From Bacteroidetes bacterium CG2_30_33_31 (GTDB lineage Bacteria > Bacteroidota > Bacteroidia > Bacteroidales > UBA1556): 64,000 nt of DNA. Under the pieces are notes generated by a model that worked only from the letters and a program-made list of their open reading frames with translations, did not search any database and was not told where the DNA came from. Made by a program: the position numbers and the translations under genes. Below, in pieces: positions 40,936 through 51,847 of this stretch; the first letter of the stretch is position 1, and every line of letters starts with the position of its first letter. The stretch is from the NCBI GenBank assembly GCA_001872625.1, contig MNXP01000021.1:1-64000 (forward strand), in the 5' to 3' direction.

Positions 40936-42903
40936 TTGATACCAAAGGAAACCATAGATAAAATATTTGATGCATCACGTATTGATGAAGTGGTGGGTGA
41001 TTTTTTGCCATTAAAAAAGCGAGGTGTTAATTTATTGGGATTATGCCCTTTTCATAATGAAAAAACACCATCTTTTACAGTTTCTCCTGCAAAGGGAATA
41101 TACAAGTGCTTTGGTTGCGGTGAGGCTGGCAATTCGATTAACTTTGTGATGAAGCACGAAAATTACACTTATCCTGAAGCTCTTCGTTATTTAGCCGCTA
41201 AATATGGAATTGAAGTAAAAGAAAAAGAGCAAACTGACGAAGGGAAACGGATAGAGGTGGAAAGGGAATCCATGATGGGGGTAACTGCTTTTGCTCAGAA
41301 ATATTTTTCTGAAAATTTAAAAAATCATTCGGAAGGTATAGCAATTGGTTTGCAATACTTTAATGAAAGAGGTTTTAATGATTTTATTATTGAAAAATTC
41401 CAATTGGGTTATGCAATCGATAGTTTTGATGCCCTTCAAAGTGAAGCAAAAGCTAAAGGCTATTCCGAAGATGTTCTAATTAGAACTGGACTTTTAGTAA
41501 AGACAGAGGAAGGTAAAGTTTATGACCGCTTTCGTGGTCGAGTAATATTTCCAATAAATAATATTTCTGGACGAACCATTGGTTTTGGTGGTAGAATTTT
41601 AGATTCTTCAAAAAGCAAAGCTAAATATGTAAATTCTCCTGAATCTGAAATTTATCACAAAAGTGATGTGCTCTATGGCATTCATTTGGCTCGTACCGCT
41701 ATTATGAAAGCCGAAAACTGTTTCCTTGTTGAAGGATATACTGATGTTATTAGTATGCACATTGCTGGAGTAGAAAATGTTGTTGCATCTTCTGGCACTT
41801 CGCTTACTACTGGGCAAATCAAACTCTTGAAACGATATACCAACAAAGTAACTATTCTTTATGATGGTGATGCTGCTGGTATCAAAGCGTCTTTCCGTGG
41901 TATGGATATGATAATTGAAGAAGGCCTTAATGTAAAAATTGTTTTATTTCCCGATGGAGATGACCCTGATTCTTTTGCGCGTAAACATTCCGCCGAAGAT
42001 GTAAGCAAATTCATTACAGAAAAGGCAAAAGATTTTATACTTTTTAAATCCGACATACTTTCAGAAGAGGCAGGAAATGATCCTGCCAAGAAAGCTGCCA
42101 TGATTAAAGACATTGTACAATCAATTTCGCTGGTACCTGAGAATATCGATAGGCTTCTTTATACTCGCGAAGCTTCACAAATTGTTAATATTGATGAGCA
42201 ATTGCTTATAAATGAAGTAAATAAATATAGGAGAAACAAGCTATATAAAGATAATAAATATGTTTCCACCGAAATTATTGAACCTGCTGAAAATATTTCA
42301 AAACCGCAGATTATTTTAGAAGAATCGAATGCCTACAATGAAAAAGAATTGGTGCGAGTGCTTTTAAATTATGGAGATATGAAATTTTGTCCAAAACACT
42401 CCGGATTATCTTTGAATATCGACTCAAATAGCGATGAAACCATTGGAGTTGCATTATTTATTGTCGGAAGTCTCTTAGTTGATGAAATGCGTTTTGAGGA
42501 GGATGAAATTTTAAAGAAAATATTTTCGGAATACCAAGAAGCCATAGAGCAAGATAATATTCCTTCCCAAAAATATTTTGTCAATCATACCGACGAAGAG
42601 ATTAGAAGAAGCGCCATAGACCTTATTACCTTGAATTATCAGCTTAGCGAAAATTGGGAGAAAATGCATAAAATTTTTGTAACTCTGGAGAATGATAATA
42701 AAGTCTTGGCAAGATTGGTTATTTCTGCCGTTTATGCTTTCAAATTGAAATATCTAAATAAAAAAATTGAAGAGCTGAACAACAAGCTGAAAGATAATGA
42801 ATTAGAAGCTATTGCAATAGAAAATATCCAAAGACAAGCTATGTCTTTTACCACTTCAAGAAATAAAATGGCATCTGATTTAGGTCGAATTATTTTAAAA
42901 TAA
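40936..42903 (+). CDS. dnaG: DNA primase
   Basis: IPKETIDKIFDASRIDEVVGDFLPLKKRGVNLLGLCPFHNEKTPSFTVSPAKGIYKCFGCGEAGN; toprim VEGYTDVISMH; likely start TTG 40936. Confidence 0.97.
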   Translation: MIPKETIDKIFDASRIDEVVGDFLPLKKRGVNLLGLCPFHNEKTPSFTVSPAKGIYKCFGCGEAGNSINFVMKHENYTYPEALRYLAAKYGIEVKEKEQTDEGKRIEVERESMMGVTAFAQKYFSENLKNHSEGIAIGLQYFNERGFNDFIIEKFQLGYAIDSFDALQSEAKAKGYSEDVLIRTGLLVKTEEGKVYDRFRGRVIFPINNISGRTIGFGGRILDSSKSKAKYVNSPESEIYHKSDVLYGIHLARTAIMKAENCFLVEGYTDVISMHIAGVENVVASSGTSLTTGQIKLLKRYTNKVTILYDGDAAGIKASFRGMDMIIEEGLNVKIVLFPDGDDPDSFARKHSAEDVSKFITEKAKDFILFKSDILSEEAGNDPAKKAAMIKDIVQSISLVPENIDRLLYTREASQIVNIDEQLLINEVNKYRRNKLYKDNKYVSTEIIEPAENISKPQIILEESNAYNEKELVRVLLNYGDMKFCPKHSGLSLNIDSNSDETIGVALFIVGSLLVDEMRFEEDEILKKIFSEYQEAIEQDNIPSQKYFVNHTDEEIRRSAIDLITLNYQLSENWEKMHKIFVTLENDNKVLARLVISAVYAFKLKYLNKKIEELNNKLKDNELEAIAIENIQRQAMSFTTSRNKMASDLGRIILK

Positions 42904-42950
42904 AATTTTCAAATCATTACTCATAGAAACTAATCTAAATCATATCATCT

Positions 42951-42984
42951 TTTGGAAATGAGGTTCTATTTATCCTTATTTTTG
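42951..42984 (+). promoter_or_regulatory. Candidate Bacteroidota promoter TTTG-N22-TATTTTTG for the U32 peptidase gene
   Basis: Spacing and motif match, 20 bp upstream of ATG. Confidence 0.45.
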
Positions 42985-43003
42985 CGTCGTTAAATAACAA
43001 TTT

Positions 43004-44254
43004 ATGACAGCAAAGGATGTTGAAATAATGTCGCCAGTAGGCTCTTATGAAATGCTTATGGCTGCATTTCAAGGCGGAGCTAATTCAGTATATTTTGGTA
43101 TTGGTAATTTGAATATGAGATCAAAATCTTCTAAAAATTTTGGTCTTGAAGATATGAAAAAAATTGCTGAAATGTGCATTGAAAAGGGTGTGAAATCATA
43201 TATCACACTAAACACTATTGTTTATGATAAGGAGCTTCAAGATATGAAAGTGATAGTAGATGCTGCCAAGAAAAATAATATTTCTGCTATTATTGCTTCC
43301 GATATCTCAGTTATACAATACGCTTATTCGCAAGGAGTTGAAGTTCATATTTCAACTCAAAGTAATGTAACTAATATTGAAGCCGTTAGATTTTATTCTC
43401 ATTTTGCCGATGTTATGGTTACCGCACGTGAGCTGAATTTGGTTCAGGTAAAAGATATAATTGACACCATTGAAAAGGAAAATATAAGAGGTCCAAAAGG
43501 TGATTTAGTAAGAATTGAGGTTTTTGCTCACGGAGCACTCTGTATGGCGGTTTCTGGCAAATGTTACATAAGCCTCGATTTGATGAATTCTTCGGCAAAT
43601 CGTGGTGCTTGTTTGCAAGCTTGCCGTCGCCCTTATAAAGTTACCGACAAAGATGGTGGATTGGAGATGGAAGTAGATAATGAGTATATCATGTCTCCAG
43701 AAGATCTCAAAACAGTTGATTTTATTGATAAAATATTATATGCTGGTGTTAGGGTTTTGAAGATAGAAGGGCGAGGTAGAAATCCAGAATATGTAAAAAA
43801 AGTAACTGCTACTTATAGAGCTGCCGTTGATGCTTATTTTGCTGGTGAATATTCTCAGGAAAATATCTTAAAATGGAATCAGGAACTTGCATCTGTTTAC
43901 AATAGAGGCTTCTGGGATGGTTATTATCTGGGGCGTAAAACTGGTGAATGGACTAAACTTTATGGCTCGCGCGCAACAAAGAAGAAAGTATATATTGGTA
44001 AAGTTACTAATTTTTTTAAGAATCTTAATGTAGCCGAAATAACCATGGAATCTCATGATTTGAATCTGGGCGATGAAATATATGCAATTGGCTCTTTAAC
44101 TGGGGTTTATGAGGATACTATTGACGAAATGAGGCTTGATTTAATTGCCGTAGATAAAGTAAAAAAAGGAGATGTATTTTCTTTTAAATCTAAATCATTA
44201 TTAAGAAGAAATGATAAAATTTATAAACTCATTGCTGTAGAGGAAATTCTTTAA
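43004..44254 (+). CDS. Peptidase U32 family protein
   Basis: IEVFAHGALCMAVSGKCYISLDLMNSSANRGACLQACRRPY, VLKIEGRGRNPEYV. Confidence 0.95.
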   Translation: MTAKDVEIMSPVGSYEMLMAAFQGGANSVYFGIGNLNMRSKSSKNFGLEDMKKIAEMCIEKGVKSYITLNTIVYDKELQDMKVIVDAAKKNNISAIIASDISVIQYAYSQGVEVHISTQSNVTNIEAVRFYSHFADVMVTARELNLVQVKDIIDTIEKENIRGPKGDLVRIEVFAHGALCMAVSGKCYISLDLMNSSANRGACLQACRRPYKVTDKDGGLEMEVDNEYIMSPEDLKTVDFIDKILYAGVRVLKIEGRGRNPEYVKKVTATYRAAVDAYFAGEYSQENILKWNQELASVYNRGFWDGYYLGRKTGEWTKLYGSRATKKKVYIGKVTNFFKNLNVAEITMESHDLNLGDEIYAIGSLTGVYEDTIDEMRLDLIAVDKVKKGDVFSFKSKSLLRRNDKIYKLIAVEEIL

Positions 44255-44275
44255 TATTAAAAACACCATAAAAAA

Positions 44276-44298
44276 AGGTCGGCATTTATTGCCGACCT
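44276..44298 (-). terminator. Terminator between convergent genes
   Basis: aggtcggca-tttat-tgccgacct, T-tract on the minus strand. Confidence 0.75.
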
Positions 44299-44309
44299 AC
44301 TTTGCTTAA

Positions 44310-44699
44310 TTAAAAAGAAAGTTTTGCTCTCATTTGCTCAGCTCTTTCGCGATAGCGATTCAGCTGCTCTTTCTCAGGATCTATGCCTTTTGGACGCGCT
44401 TTTATACTCATATTATATTCGTCATTACGAAACAACATAAACTGGCAAATACGTTTGTATGCTTCTCTTTGGTCAAAAGATGGAAATTGCTTCAACTCAT
44501 TAACAACTTTATCAGTAAAGCCATCTTTGTCTGCTTCCCAAATTCTTAAAACTTCCTTGCGTTCACTTCCAGACATGTTAAAATCGTGATCAAAAACTTT
44601 GTCCACCCATTTGCGTTCTCTTTTGTCAACTTCACCGTCAACGGCAGCAATAGCCACCATTCCAGCATAAATGATTTGTTTAAAATTAAATTCAGCCAT
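44310..44699 (-). CDS. TerB-like hypothetical protein
   Basis: IIYAGMVAIAAVDGEVDKRERKWVDKVF resembles TerB-type helices. Confidence 0.6.
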   Translation of the reverse strand: MAEFNFKQIIYAGMVAIAAVDGEVDKRERKWVDKVFDHDFNMSGSERKEVLRIWEADKDGFTDKVVNELKQFPSFDQREAYKRICQFMLFRNDEYNMSIKARPKGIDPEKEQLNRYRERAEQMRAKLSF

Positions 44700-44852
44700 A
44701 ATTATACGTTTAATTGGTTTTTCAAAAATTTCATGATTTGTAAAAATAATACAATTATCAAAGTTTGCAATTTTTTTTTTAAAAAAGCTTATTTTTTATA
44801 TTGCAATCTCATTTATACTAACTTTGCTTAGACTTTTTTAAAATCTATAATA

Positions 44853-45575
44853 TTGAAATTCAGAGTTATAATTATAATTTACCTTGCTTTTATAAGCTTT
44901 TTTGGTTACTCCCAAAAGAAGAATAGTTACGAGCAAAATATAAAAATGTTTACCGCCGACAAGATTTTAATAGCCATAAATTTCCTTAAATGGCAAAATT
45001 TGCCGTCAAAAATTGCATTGAAGGGCATAAATCGTGGATTTTATTTTGCATATTTCTACGATCAGCCTTTGGGAGGAAGTCGATTTAGTTTGGCTCTTGG
45101 AACTTCTTTGAATTCTAATAATATTTTCTCTAATTCAATTCCAAAATTTCTTGTTGATTCCAGCAGCAATTCAAATTATACTGATTTTGTTGGGCTCGAT
45201 AAATTATTTAATAAACCCTATTCTTACGTTAACAATAAAATGGCATTTACTTATATCAGCATTCCTTTTGAGGTGAGATTGCGACCTGGTAAAAATGAGC
45301 AATGGCGTATTGCTGCTGGTTTTGATGCTGGATTCTTATTAAGTAGTTATGTAAAATATAATGGAGATAATGTCTTTCAGAACAAGAATGAATATATAAA
45401 ATTCAAATTTTTTGGGATTCCAAATACTCTAAAATTTCGAAGTGGGGTATCATTTCGCATGGGTTATGATAGATTTACTTTGAGGTTTTATTATCCATTA
45501 ACTACTGTATTTCAAAAAGATAAAGGCCCACAGATTTTCCCTATCGAGATTGGCTTATCGCTGATGGTTTTTTAG
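44853..45575 (+). CDS. PorT-like outer-membrane beta-barrel protein
   Basis: Signal peptide, beta-barrel pattern FTYISIPFEVRLRPGKNEQWRIAAGFDAGFLLSSYVKY. Confidence 0.65.
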   Translation: MKFRVIIIIYLAFISFFGYSQKKNSYEQNIKMFTADKILIAINFLKWQNLPSKIALKGINRGFYFAYFYDQPLGGSRFSLALGTSLNSNNIFSNSIPKFLVDSSSNSNYTDFVGLDKLFNKPYSYVNNKMAFTYISIPFEVRLRPGKNEQWRIAAGFDAGFLLSSYVKYNGDNVFQNKNEYIKFKFFGIPNTLKFRSGVSFRMGYDRFTLRFYYPLTTVFQKDKGPQIFPIEIGLSLMVF

Positions 45576-45578
45576 CTC

Positions 45579-46859
45579 TTAAAATAATTTTATCAATTGC
45601 TTTGTCAATTCTCTTCTCGAGTAATGTTTTCGTTTACTTGAATCTACAATTTCAGAGATGTTTTTATCTTCATAAAACTTCAGAACAGCAATTTTAAAAC
45701 CTTGTAAATCTTCAAAATCTAAAATCTTTCCAGCTCCAGTTTCCTTCATAATTTCAGTAGCATCACCATGAATATTGCCAATACCAATTATAGGCACATT
45801 ACATGCTAAATATTCAAAAAACTTTCCTGAAAGCACTCCTTTTGAATTCGGCGTATTATTAAGAGGAAGATAGAGTAAATTTGCTGCAAATAAATGCCTA
45901 ATAATTTGATTGTGTGGAATATATTTGATTATTTCAATTTTATGAGTAAGTTGGTATTTTTCGATATCATCATATACTGAATAATCTAATTTGCCAACAA
46001 AAATTATACGCAAATCTTTTTCAAATGCCATATTTTCGGCACATAATTCTTTCAAACCTTTCCAAAAAATATCATGATTTCTGTCGGAATTTATTGATCC
46101 TACATGAACAATTGTAAATCCAGATTCCTTCATGGAATTTTGATTTATAAAGTCATCTTCATCAAATCCGTTAGTAATTATTTTGACTTCTCTTCGGCTA
46201 ATATTTTCTAACTCAAGACCAATAGTTTTACCAATGGTGATTACTTCGTCAGCATTTTTTAGGATTTCTTTTTCAAGTCGATGATGCTTTTTATCAGCTA
46301 ATTTTGTGAGCATAAGGTCTTTGTAGAAATCAATATTTGTCCAAGGATCGCGAAAATCCGCTATCCATTTAATATCTAATTTCTTTTTCAACGCGTCAGC
46401 TATCAAATGCATACTGTGGGGAGGTCCAGTGGAAACAACTACTTTTATATCATTTTCTTTAATATAGTGGGCAAGAAATTTAATTGATGGTTTCACCCAT
46501 AAAACTCTTGCGTCAGGAATAAAAAAATTTCCTCTAAGCCATACAGAAATTGTCTCTGAAATTTTTTTTCTTGAATCTTTTTCTTCAGAAAGAAATCCAG
46601 CGTTTACATTTCCTTTTTTACCTGTAAATTTTTTATATAGGCTGTAAGGTTCAAAAATCTTACGTTTGATTATTACCGCTTCTTTGGGAATATCTTTTTC
46701 AAGAGATAAATCTAAAGCTGGTGCCTCTGGATTTTCGGGTGTATAAATATGAGGTTCCCAACCAAACTCGGGTAAATATTTGGCAAACTTAAGCCAGCGC
46801 TGTACTCCAGCTCCTCCACTTGGTGGCCAATAATATGTTATGATTAGAACTTTCTGCAA
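45579..46859 (-). CDS. Glycosyltransferase (GT4-like)
   Basis: YYWPPSGGAGVQRWLKFAKYLPEFGWEPHIYTP...NTPNSKGVLSGKFFEYLACNVPIIGIG. Confidence 0.9.
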   Translation of the reverse strand: MQKVLIITYYWPPSGGAGVQRWLKFAKYLPEFGWEPHIYTPENPEAPALDLSLEKDIPKEAVIIKRKIFEPYSLYKKFTGKKGNVNAGFLSEEKDSRKKISETISVWLRGNFFIPDARVLWVKPSIKFLAHYIKENDIKVVVSTGPPHSMHLIADALKKKLDIKWIADFRDPWTNIDFYKDLMLTKLADKKHHRLEKEILKNADEVITIGKTIGLELENISRREVKIITNGFDEDDFINQNSMKESGFTIVHVGSINSDRNHDIFWKGLKELCAENMAFEKDLRIIFVGKLDYSVYDDIEKYQLTHKIEIIKYIPHNQIIRHLFAANLLYLPLNNTPNSKGVLSGKFFEYLACNVPIIGIGNIHGDATEIMKETGAGKILDFEDLQGFKIAVLKFYEDKNISEIVDSSKRKHYSRRELTKQLIKLF

Positions 46860-46864
46860 ATCGT

Positions 46865-49615
46865 TTAGTCTTTCGGGCTAACTTTCTTTTTGGGCATTAA
46901 GAATTGAAATAACATAAAAGCCAATAAAAGAATTATCACAGATGAGCTTGCTAAAGAGATTTTCTTGCCAATAAAATAACTTTCTGGGTGGAACTTAAAT
47001 TCTACTTGGTGCTTGCCTGCTGGAATCAACATTCCTCTTAGTATATAATTGGTTCTGAAATATTTAGATTCTTTTCCATCGATATATGCTTTCCAACCTT
47101 TGGGATAATAAATCTCAGAAAATACTGCTAATCCTACTTTTTGAGTATTGCTTTCATATTTTAAATCATTTGGCTCGTAGGATATTAATTTTATAGAAGC
47201 ATTGGAGTCTTTTTGGATTGCAAAATCGCCAACAATATTTTTAAAATCATTGCCAATTACTACATCATTTCGTGCATCAAACGAAGATATAACCTGAACC
47301 CTAAACTGCTTTGCAGCTATAAGTTGTGGATTTTTTATTTCAGTTAGATTGATAAAATCTGCTGTGGAATCTTTAGCATTTACACCAAAAATGTAAGTAT
47401 GCCCTGCTTGTAAATTATATCTGCTTAATTCAATTTTTTCTACCGTGCTTTGGTCTATAGCAGAAATTATTTCTATAGGAGCTGTTAGCATCATGGTATC
47501 AACAGCATTTAAATTTCTTCCATATATTTGAAATTCAGATTTGGGTGACAGGGATTCAATTCTAATAATTTTCCCCAATGAGCTAATTTCTTGGTCAGCA
47601 TTTTTGGCCCATTTAATATTATTTATAAACCAAGCATTTCCAAGAGTAGCGTAATTAGGTTGTGCTATTGGCTGTCCATCTTGCCCTTTCTGAATTATAT
47701 ATTTAGTATTCAGCATATTAATTACTTCCATATTGAATTTTCCAATATGAAAATCAATCAAATCTTGATAACGGCGGAATTTTGCACCATGATAACCACC
47801 TATAGATTTATGATAATAGGAGGTTGAAGCATCTTGAAATGGGTTAACAGCTAAATTTAATACTCTATAATTGGGGTCTTTATCATTAAGAATTTGAAGG
47901 TCGGCATTAGTTGGAATAAATGGCGTCTGAACAGTTTTTTCTCTTTCATAGTTCTTATCGGAGAGATATCTTGAATCTACGGGAATAATATCCACAACCA
48001 TAAGGATTCCTAGGATAGCCAGGAATGCTGCTTTTGGAATCTTCTTCATAGAATAAACCCATAGCAAAGCCGCTCCAAGTAAAATAAATATAAATGAGCG
48101 CATGGCATCGGCAGTAAATACTGACTTGCGAACTTGCTGCATGGCATCAAAAACCATTTGATAATTTACTGCATTTGCTGGGTCTGATGACTGAAGACTA
48201 TCGAATTGACTAACTTCAGCTTGAGATAAAAAGTTAAAAAATACACTTGGCATAAGATAGAATAATAGGCTTAGACCTCCAGTCAATCCAAAAGCTATGA
48301 AGAAATTCTTTTTTTGTTCTTTTATTATCTCAGGCCGCTTCAATATTTCTGATAAACCTAAGAAAGCCAACATCACCATAGTAAGTTCAGCTATTACTAA
48401 TATCATAGAAACTGCTCGAAATTTATTATACGCTGGAATGTAATCGAGGAAGAAGTCGGTAAACCACATCATGTTTTTACCCCAACTTAAAAATATAGAT
48501 AAAAGTGTGGCTATCAATAATATCCATTTCAATTCACTTTTAACTATAAATATGCTAAATATAAATAGGAAAACCAAAATAGCTCCAATATATACCGGGC
48601 CTGATGTAAAAGGTTGATCTCCCCAATAAACATTTTGTTGAGCTACAGTACTTTGTAAATTAGGATCAACTTTCGCTATTGCTTCTTTATATTCGCCAAG
48701 ATAGCCGCTTGCCCCACCTTTTGCATTGGGGATAAGCAGCGAGAAAGTTTCTGCTTTTCCATAGCTCCATTGCGTAGCATAATCTTTATCAAGCCCACTC
48801 GAAGATTTATGATTTTTATCGAAGCTCAATTCTGCTTTTCCCCTTATGGTATATGGTGTATATTCCATAGTAGTAAGCAAATTTCCAATATTTGCTCCCA
48901 CTGCTAATATTAATGCAATAACTAATATTCCGGTGGCTTTTAAAAAATTTGGAAGTGTTTTATTTTTTATCGATTTTACTAACTCAGCTATTCCTATAAT
49001 TAGAATAATCAAGCCTAAATAATATGTAATCTGAGGATGATTTGCATAAATTTCCAAACCAAGGAAAAGTGCTGACAAAATACCACCAGCTAAATATTTA
49101 CCTCGATAGGTTAGAATTAGAAATGCTAATGTTGGTGCCATATAACCGATGGCAAGAGCTTTTGAATTGTGTCCAGCTTCTAATATTATTAAAAAATAAG
49201 AAGAGAATGCGAATGCTACTGCGCCAATTAGACTTAGCCAAGGATCAATTTTTAAAACTCGCATAAGAATAAAAAAGCCGAGCATATAAACGAAAAAATA
49301 ATCTGCTGGACGTGGCAAACTTAGCCTGATAATTTTAGTATCGATATATTGCAATAAATTGCTGCTATATGCTACCGAAATCTGATATGCTGGCATTCCG
49401 CCAAACATTGAATTTGTCCACAATGGTTCTTCGCCCTTGTGTGAATCTCGGTAATCAGCAATCTCTTTTGACATTCCAATATGATTTTTTATATCGCTTT
49501 GTTTCATTTGTTTCCCATCAAATAAAGGATTGAAAAAGAAAAAAGTGATTAGTAAAAAAACCAATACTGCCGCAGCATCTGGCATAATCTTTTTAAAGTC
49601 AATGTTTTTTAGCAT
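46865..49615 (-). CDS. YfhO-family membrane protein
   Basis: Multi-TM, C-terminal SEIYYPKGWKAYIDGKESKYFRTNYILRGMLIPAGKHQVEFKFHPESY. Confidence 0.9.
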   Translation of the reverse strand: MLKNIDFKKIMPDAAAVLVFLLITFFFFNPLFDGKQMKQSDIKNHIGMSKEIADYRDSHKGEEPLWTNSMFGGMPAYQISVAYSSNLLQYIDTKIIRLSLPRPADYFFVYMLGFFILMRVLKIDPWLSLIGAVAFAFSSYFLIILEAGHNSKALAIGYMAPTLAFLILTYRGKYLAGGILSALFLGLEIYANHPQITYYLGLIILIIGIAELVKSIKNKTLPNFLKATGILVIALILAVGANIGNLLTTMEYTPYTIRGKAELSFDKNHKSSSGLDKDYATQWSYGKAETFSLLIPNAKGGASGYLGEYKEAIAKVDPNLQSTVAQQNVYWGDQPFTSGPVYIGAILVFLFIFSIFIVKSELKWILLIATLLSIFLSWGKNMMWFTDFFLDYIPAYNKFRAVSMILVIAELTMVMLAFLGLSEILKRPEIIKEQKKNFFIAFGLTGGLSLLFYLMPSVFFNFLSQAEVSQFDSLQSSDPANAVNYQMVFDAMQQVRKSVFTADAMRSFIFILLGAALLWVYSMKKIPKAAFLAILGILMVVDIIPVDSRYLSDKNYEREKTVQTPFIPTNADLQILNDKDPNYRVLNLAVNPFQDASTSYYHKSIGGYHGAKFRRYQDLIDFHIGKFNMEVINMLNTKYIIQKGQDGQPIAQPNYATLGNAWFINNIKWAKNADQEISSLGKIIRIESLSPKSEFQIYGRNLNAVDTMMLTAPIEIISAIDQSTVEKIELSRYNLQAGHTYIFGVNAKDSTADFINLTEIKNPQLIAAKQFRVQVISSFDARNDVVIGNDFKNIVGDFAIQKDSNASIKLISYEPNDLKYESNTQKVGLAVFSEIYYPKGWKAYIDGKESKYFRTNYILRGMLIPAGKHQVEFKFHPESYFIGKKISLASSSVIILLLAFMLFQFLMPKKKVSPKD

Positions 49616-49626
49616 GGTAATAATTA

Positions 49627-49902
49627 TTATTCTTTAATTTCTTCGTAATCAATATAATCGCCAAAATCGTCTTTGGACTTTTCTTGCGAATCTGGCTTCT
49701 TTTTCACATGAATCTCTCCTTCTTTCCCTCTGGATTTTTCGGGGTCGAGATGTGGGTTTTGATCATAAAAATTTTTCTGTGCTTTTTTAACGAAATTTCT
49801 TACAAGTATTGGGAATAAGTATCTAACTATAAATTTGAATAAGTAATAAGATATCATTAAAATAAGTAAAAATCGAAATACACCTGGTAAGCCCGCTATC
49901 AT
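49627..49902 (-). CDS. DUF4834-like small membrane protein
   Basis: N-terminal TM plus charged tail; FGDYIDYEEIKE ending. Confidence 0.65.
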   Translation of the reverse strand: MIAGLPGVFRFLLILMISYYLFKFIVRYLFPILVRNFVKKAQKNFYDQNPHLDPEKSRGKEGEIHVKKKPDSQEKSKDDFGDYIDYEEIKE

Positions 49903-49999
49903 TTGTCCAAAATTTAATTTACCGCGAAATTATTTATTTTTCAAATATAAGCATATTAATATTTTAAAATTGATGCCTTTGTTCAAAAAAAAGCAAAGT

Positions 50000-51652
50000 T
50001 TATTTGTATTTTTTTAGCTGATTGTTTTTTACTTTAGCCATATAATTATTCATATCTTTGAAAACTTCAGGTGCCAAAATTATCAGACCAATAATATTTG
50101 GGAAAGCCATAGATAAAATCATCATATCTGCAAAATTCATTACTGAACCCATATTTGAAGCAGAGCCTACAACAATAAAAGCAAGAAAAATGATGAAGAA
50201 AAAATAATTCTTGGTATTTTTATTGGTGAAAAATTTATCAATAAAGTCTCCAAAAAGATAGTTAAACCCTTTTAATCCATAGTACGACCATGAAATCATA
50301 GTGGACACAGCAAATAAAATTATGGCTAATGCTAAAACATAAGGAAACCAATTAAAAACACTTCCAAAAGCTTTTGATGTGAGTTGAGCGCCATCGAATC
50401 CTTGGGCTAATATTGGGTCGTGATAGCCAGTAAAAATAATCACTAATGCTGTCATAGTGCAAATCATGACGGTGTCCACAAATGGCTCTAAAAGAGCTAC
50501 AATTCCTTCACTGACAGGCTCATTGGTTTTGACTGCCGAATGTGCAATTGATGCTGAACCAACTCCAGATTCATTGGAAAAGGCTGCACGCTGAAATCCT
50601 ACTATCAGCACTCCAATAAAGCCACCGCGAATGGCTTCAGGGTGAAATGCACCATTGAAAATTAAAGATATTACTTCAGGGATTCTTTGATAGTTCATTC
50701 CAATTATTACAAGTGCAGCACCAACATACACAATAGCCATTAACGGAACTAACTTTTCTGTAACCTTAGCAATTTTCTTTATGCCTCCAATAATTACAAA
50801 ACCAACTAAAATAGCCATCACTATTCCAAAATAGGCACCATAACCAGCAGAAGAGGGTAGCAGCAATTCAAATTGTTGAAAAGTTTGATTAGCTTGAAAC
50901 ATATTTCCACCACCTATTGCAGCCCCCATAAGTAGAGTAGCATATATTATAGCAAGAGTTTTTCCAAGACCACCAAGGTTTATTTTTCCAATATTTTTAA
51001 GTTTAAGCCCTTTAGTAAGGTAGTACATTGGACCTCCAGAAACAACGCCATTCTCATCAATATTTCTGTATTTTACTCCAAGAGTTACTTCAGTAAATTT
51101 TAATGACATACCCAAAAGCCCTGCAATAATGAGCCAAAATGTTGCCCCAGGACCTCCAACAGTGATGGCAATTGCTACTCCAGCAATATTTCCTAAACCT
51201 ACAGTACCTGATAATGCTGTTGCAAGAGCTTGAAAATGTGATACTTCTCCAGGGTCATCAGGGTTGTCATACCTTCCTCGAAGAAGACCTAAGGAATGAC
51301 GAAATCCCCTAATATTTATAAATTTCATTCTTAGGGTGAAATAAAAAGCTCCCATAACAAGCCAAAAAACAATTAATGGGAAATGTTTTTCTATAGGTTT
51401 GCCATTAATATTGTGCATAGGATTTCCTTTGGTATCGCGAACAACAGGATCATAAATTCCCACAGCTTCAAAAGGATCCCAAAATAAAATAGCTCCAATA
51501 ATTTCTACTTTTGGAGCAAACCAAGCATCTATTCGAGCACTTAATTTCTGCCCTTTGGAAATCGTTGTTTTATTTTGAATTGATTTATCAGAATTGGCAA
51601 AGGTGGGCATGGCCAGAAAAATAAATATTACTGCATAAAAGATTTGTTTCAT
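50000..51652 (-). CDS. Alanine/glycine:cation symporter (AGCS family)
   Basis: ATALSGTVGLGNIAGVAIAITVGGPGATFWLIIAGLLGM, RAAFSNESGVGSASIAHSAVKTNEPVSEG. Confidence 0.96.
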   Translation of the reverse strand: MKQIFYAVIFIFLAMPTFANSDKSIQNKTTISKGQKLSARIDAWFAPKVEIIGAILFWDPFEAVGIYDPVVRDTKGNPMHNINGKPIEKHFPLIVFWLVMGAFYFTLRMKFINIRGFRHSLGLLRGRYDNPDDPGEVSHFQALATALSGTVGLGNIAGVAIAITVGGPGATFWLIIAGLLGMSLKFTEVTLGVKYRNIDENGVVSGGPMYYLTKGLKLKNIGKINLGGLGKTLAIIYATLLMGAAIGGGNMFQANQTFQQFELLLPSSAGYGAYFGIVMAILVGFVIIGGIKKIAKVTEKLVPLMAIVYVGAALVIIGMNYQRIPEVISLIFNGAFHPEAIRGGFIGVLIVGFQRAAFSNESGVGSASIAHSAVKTNEPVSEGIVALLEPFVDTVMICTMTALVIIFTGYHDPILAQGFDGAQLTSKAFGSVFNWFPYVLALAIILFAVSTMISWSYYGLKGFNYLFGDFIDKFFTNKNTKNYFFFIIFLAFIVVGSASNMGSVMNFADMMILSMAFPNIIGLIILAPEVFKDMNNYMAKVKNNQLKKYK

Positions 51653-51847
51653 AAAATAATGTTTGATTCGATAAAAATGGATTAAACCCCGAATATTTTA
51701 GATAAAAAAATTGTCTTTGCGAAATTAATTTAGCAAAATTAGAAAATTCTAAACACAACAGTTTATATTTTAAAAATGGATTGTATTGAGTTTACATGAT
51801 GGTGAAATATTTTAAAAGAAAATGCGTTCAAACATAAATAATTACTT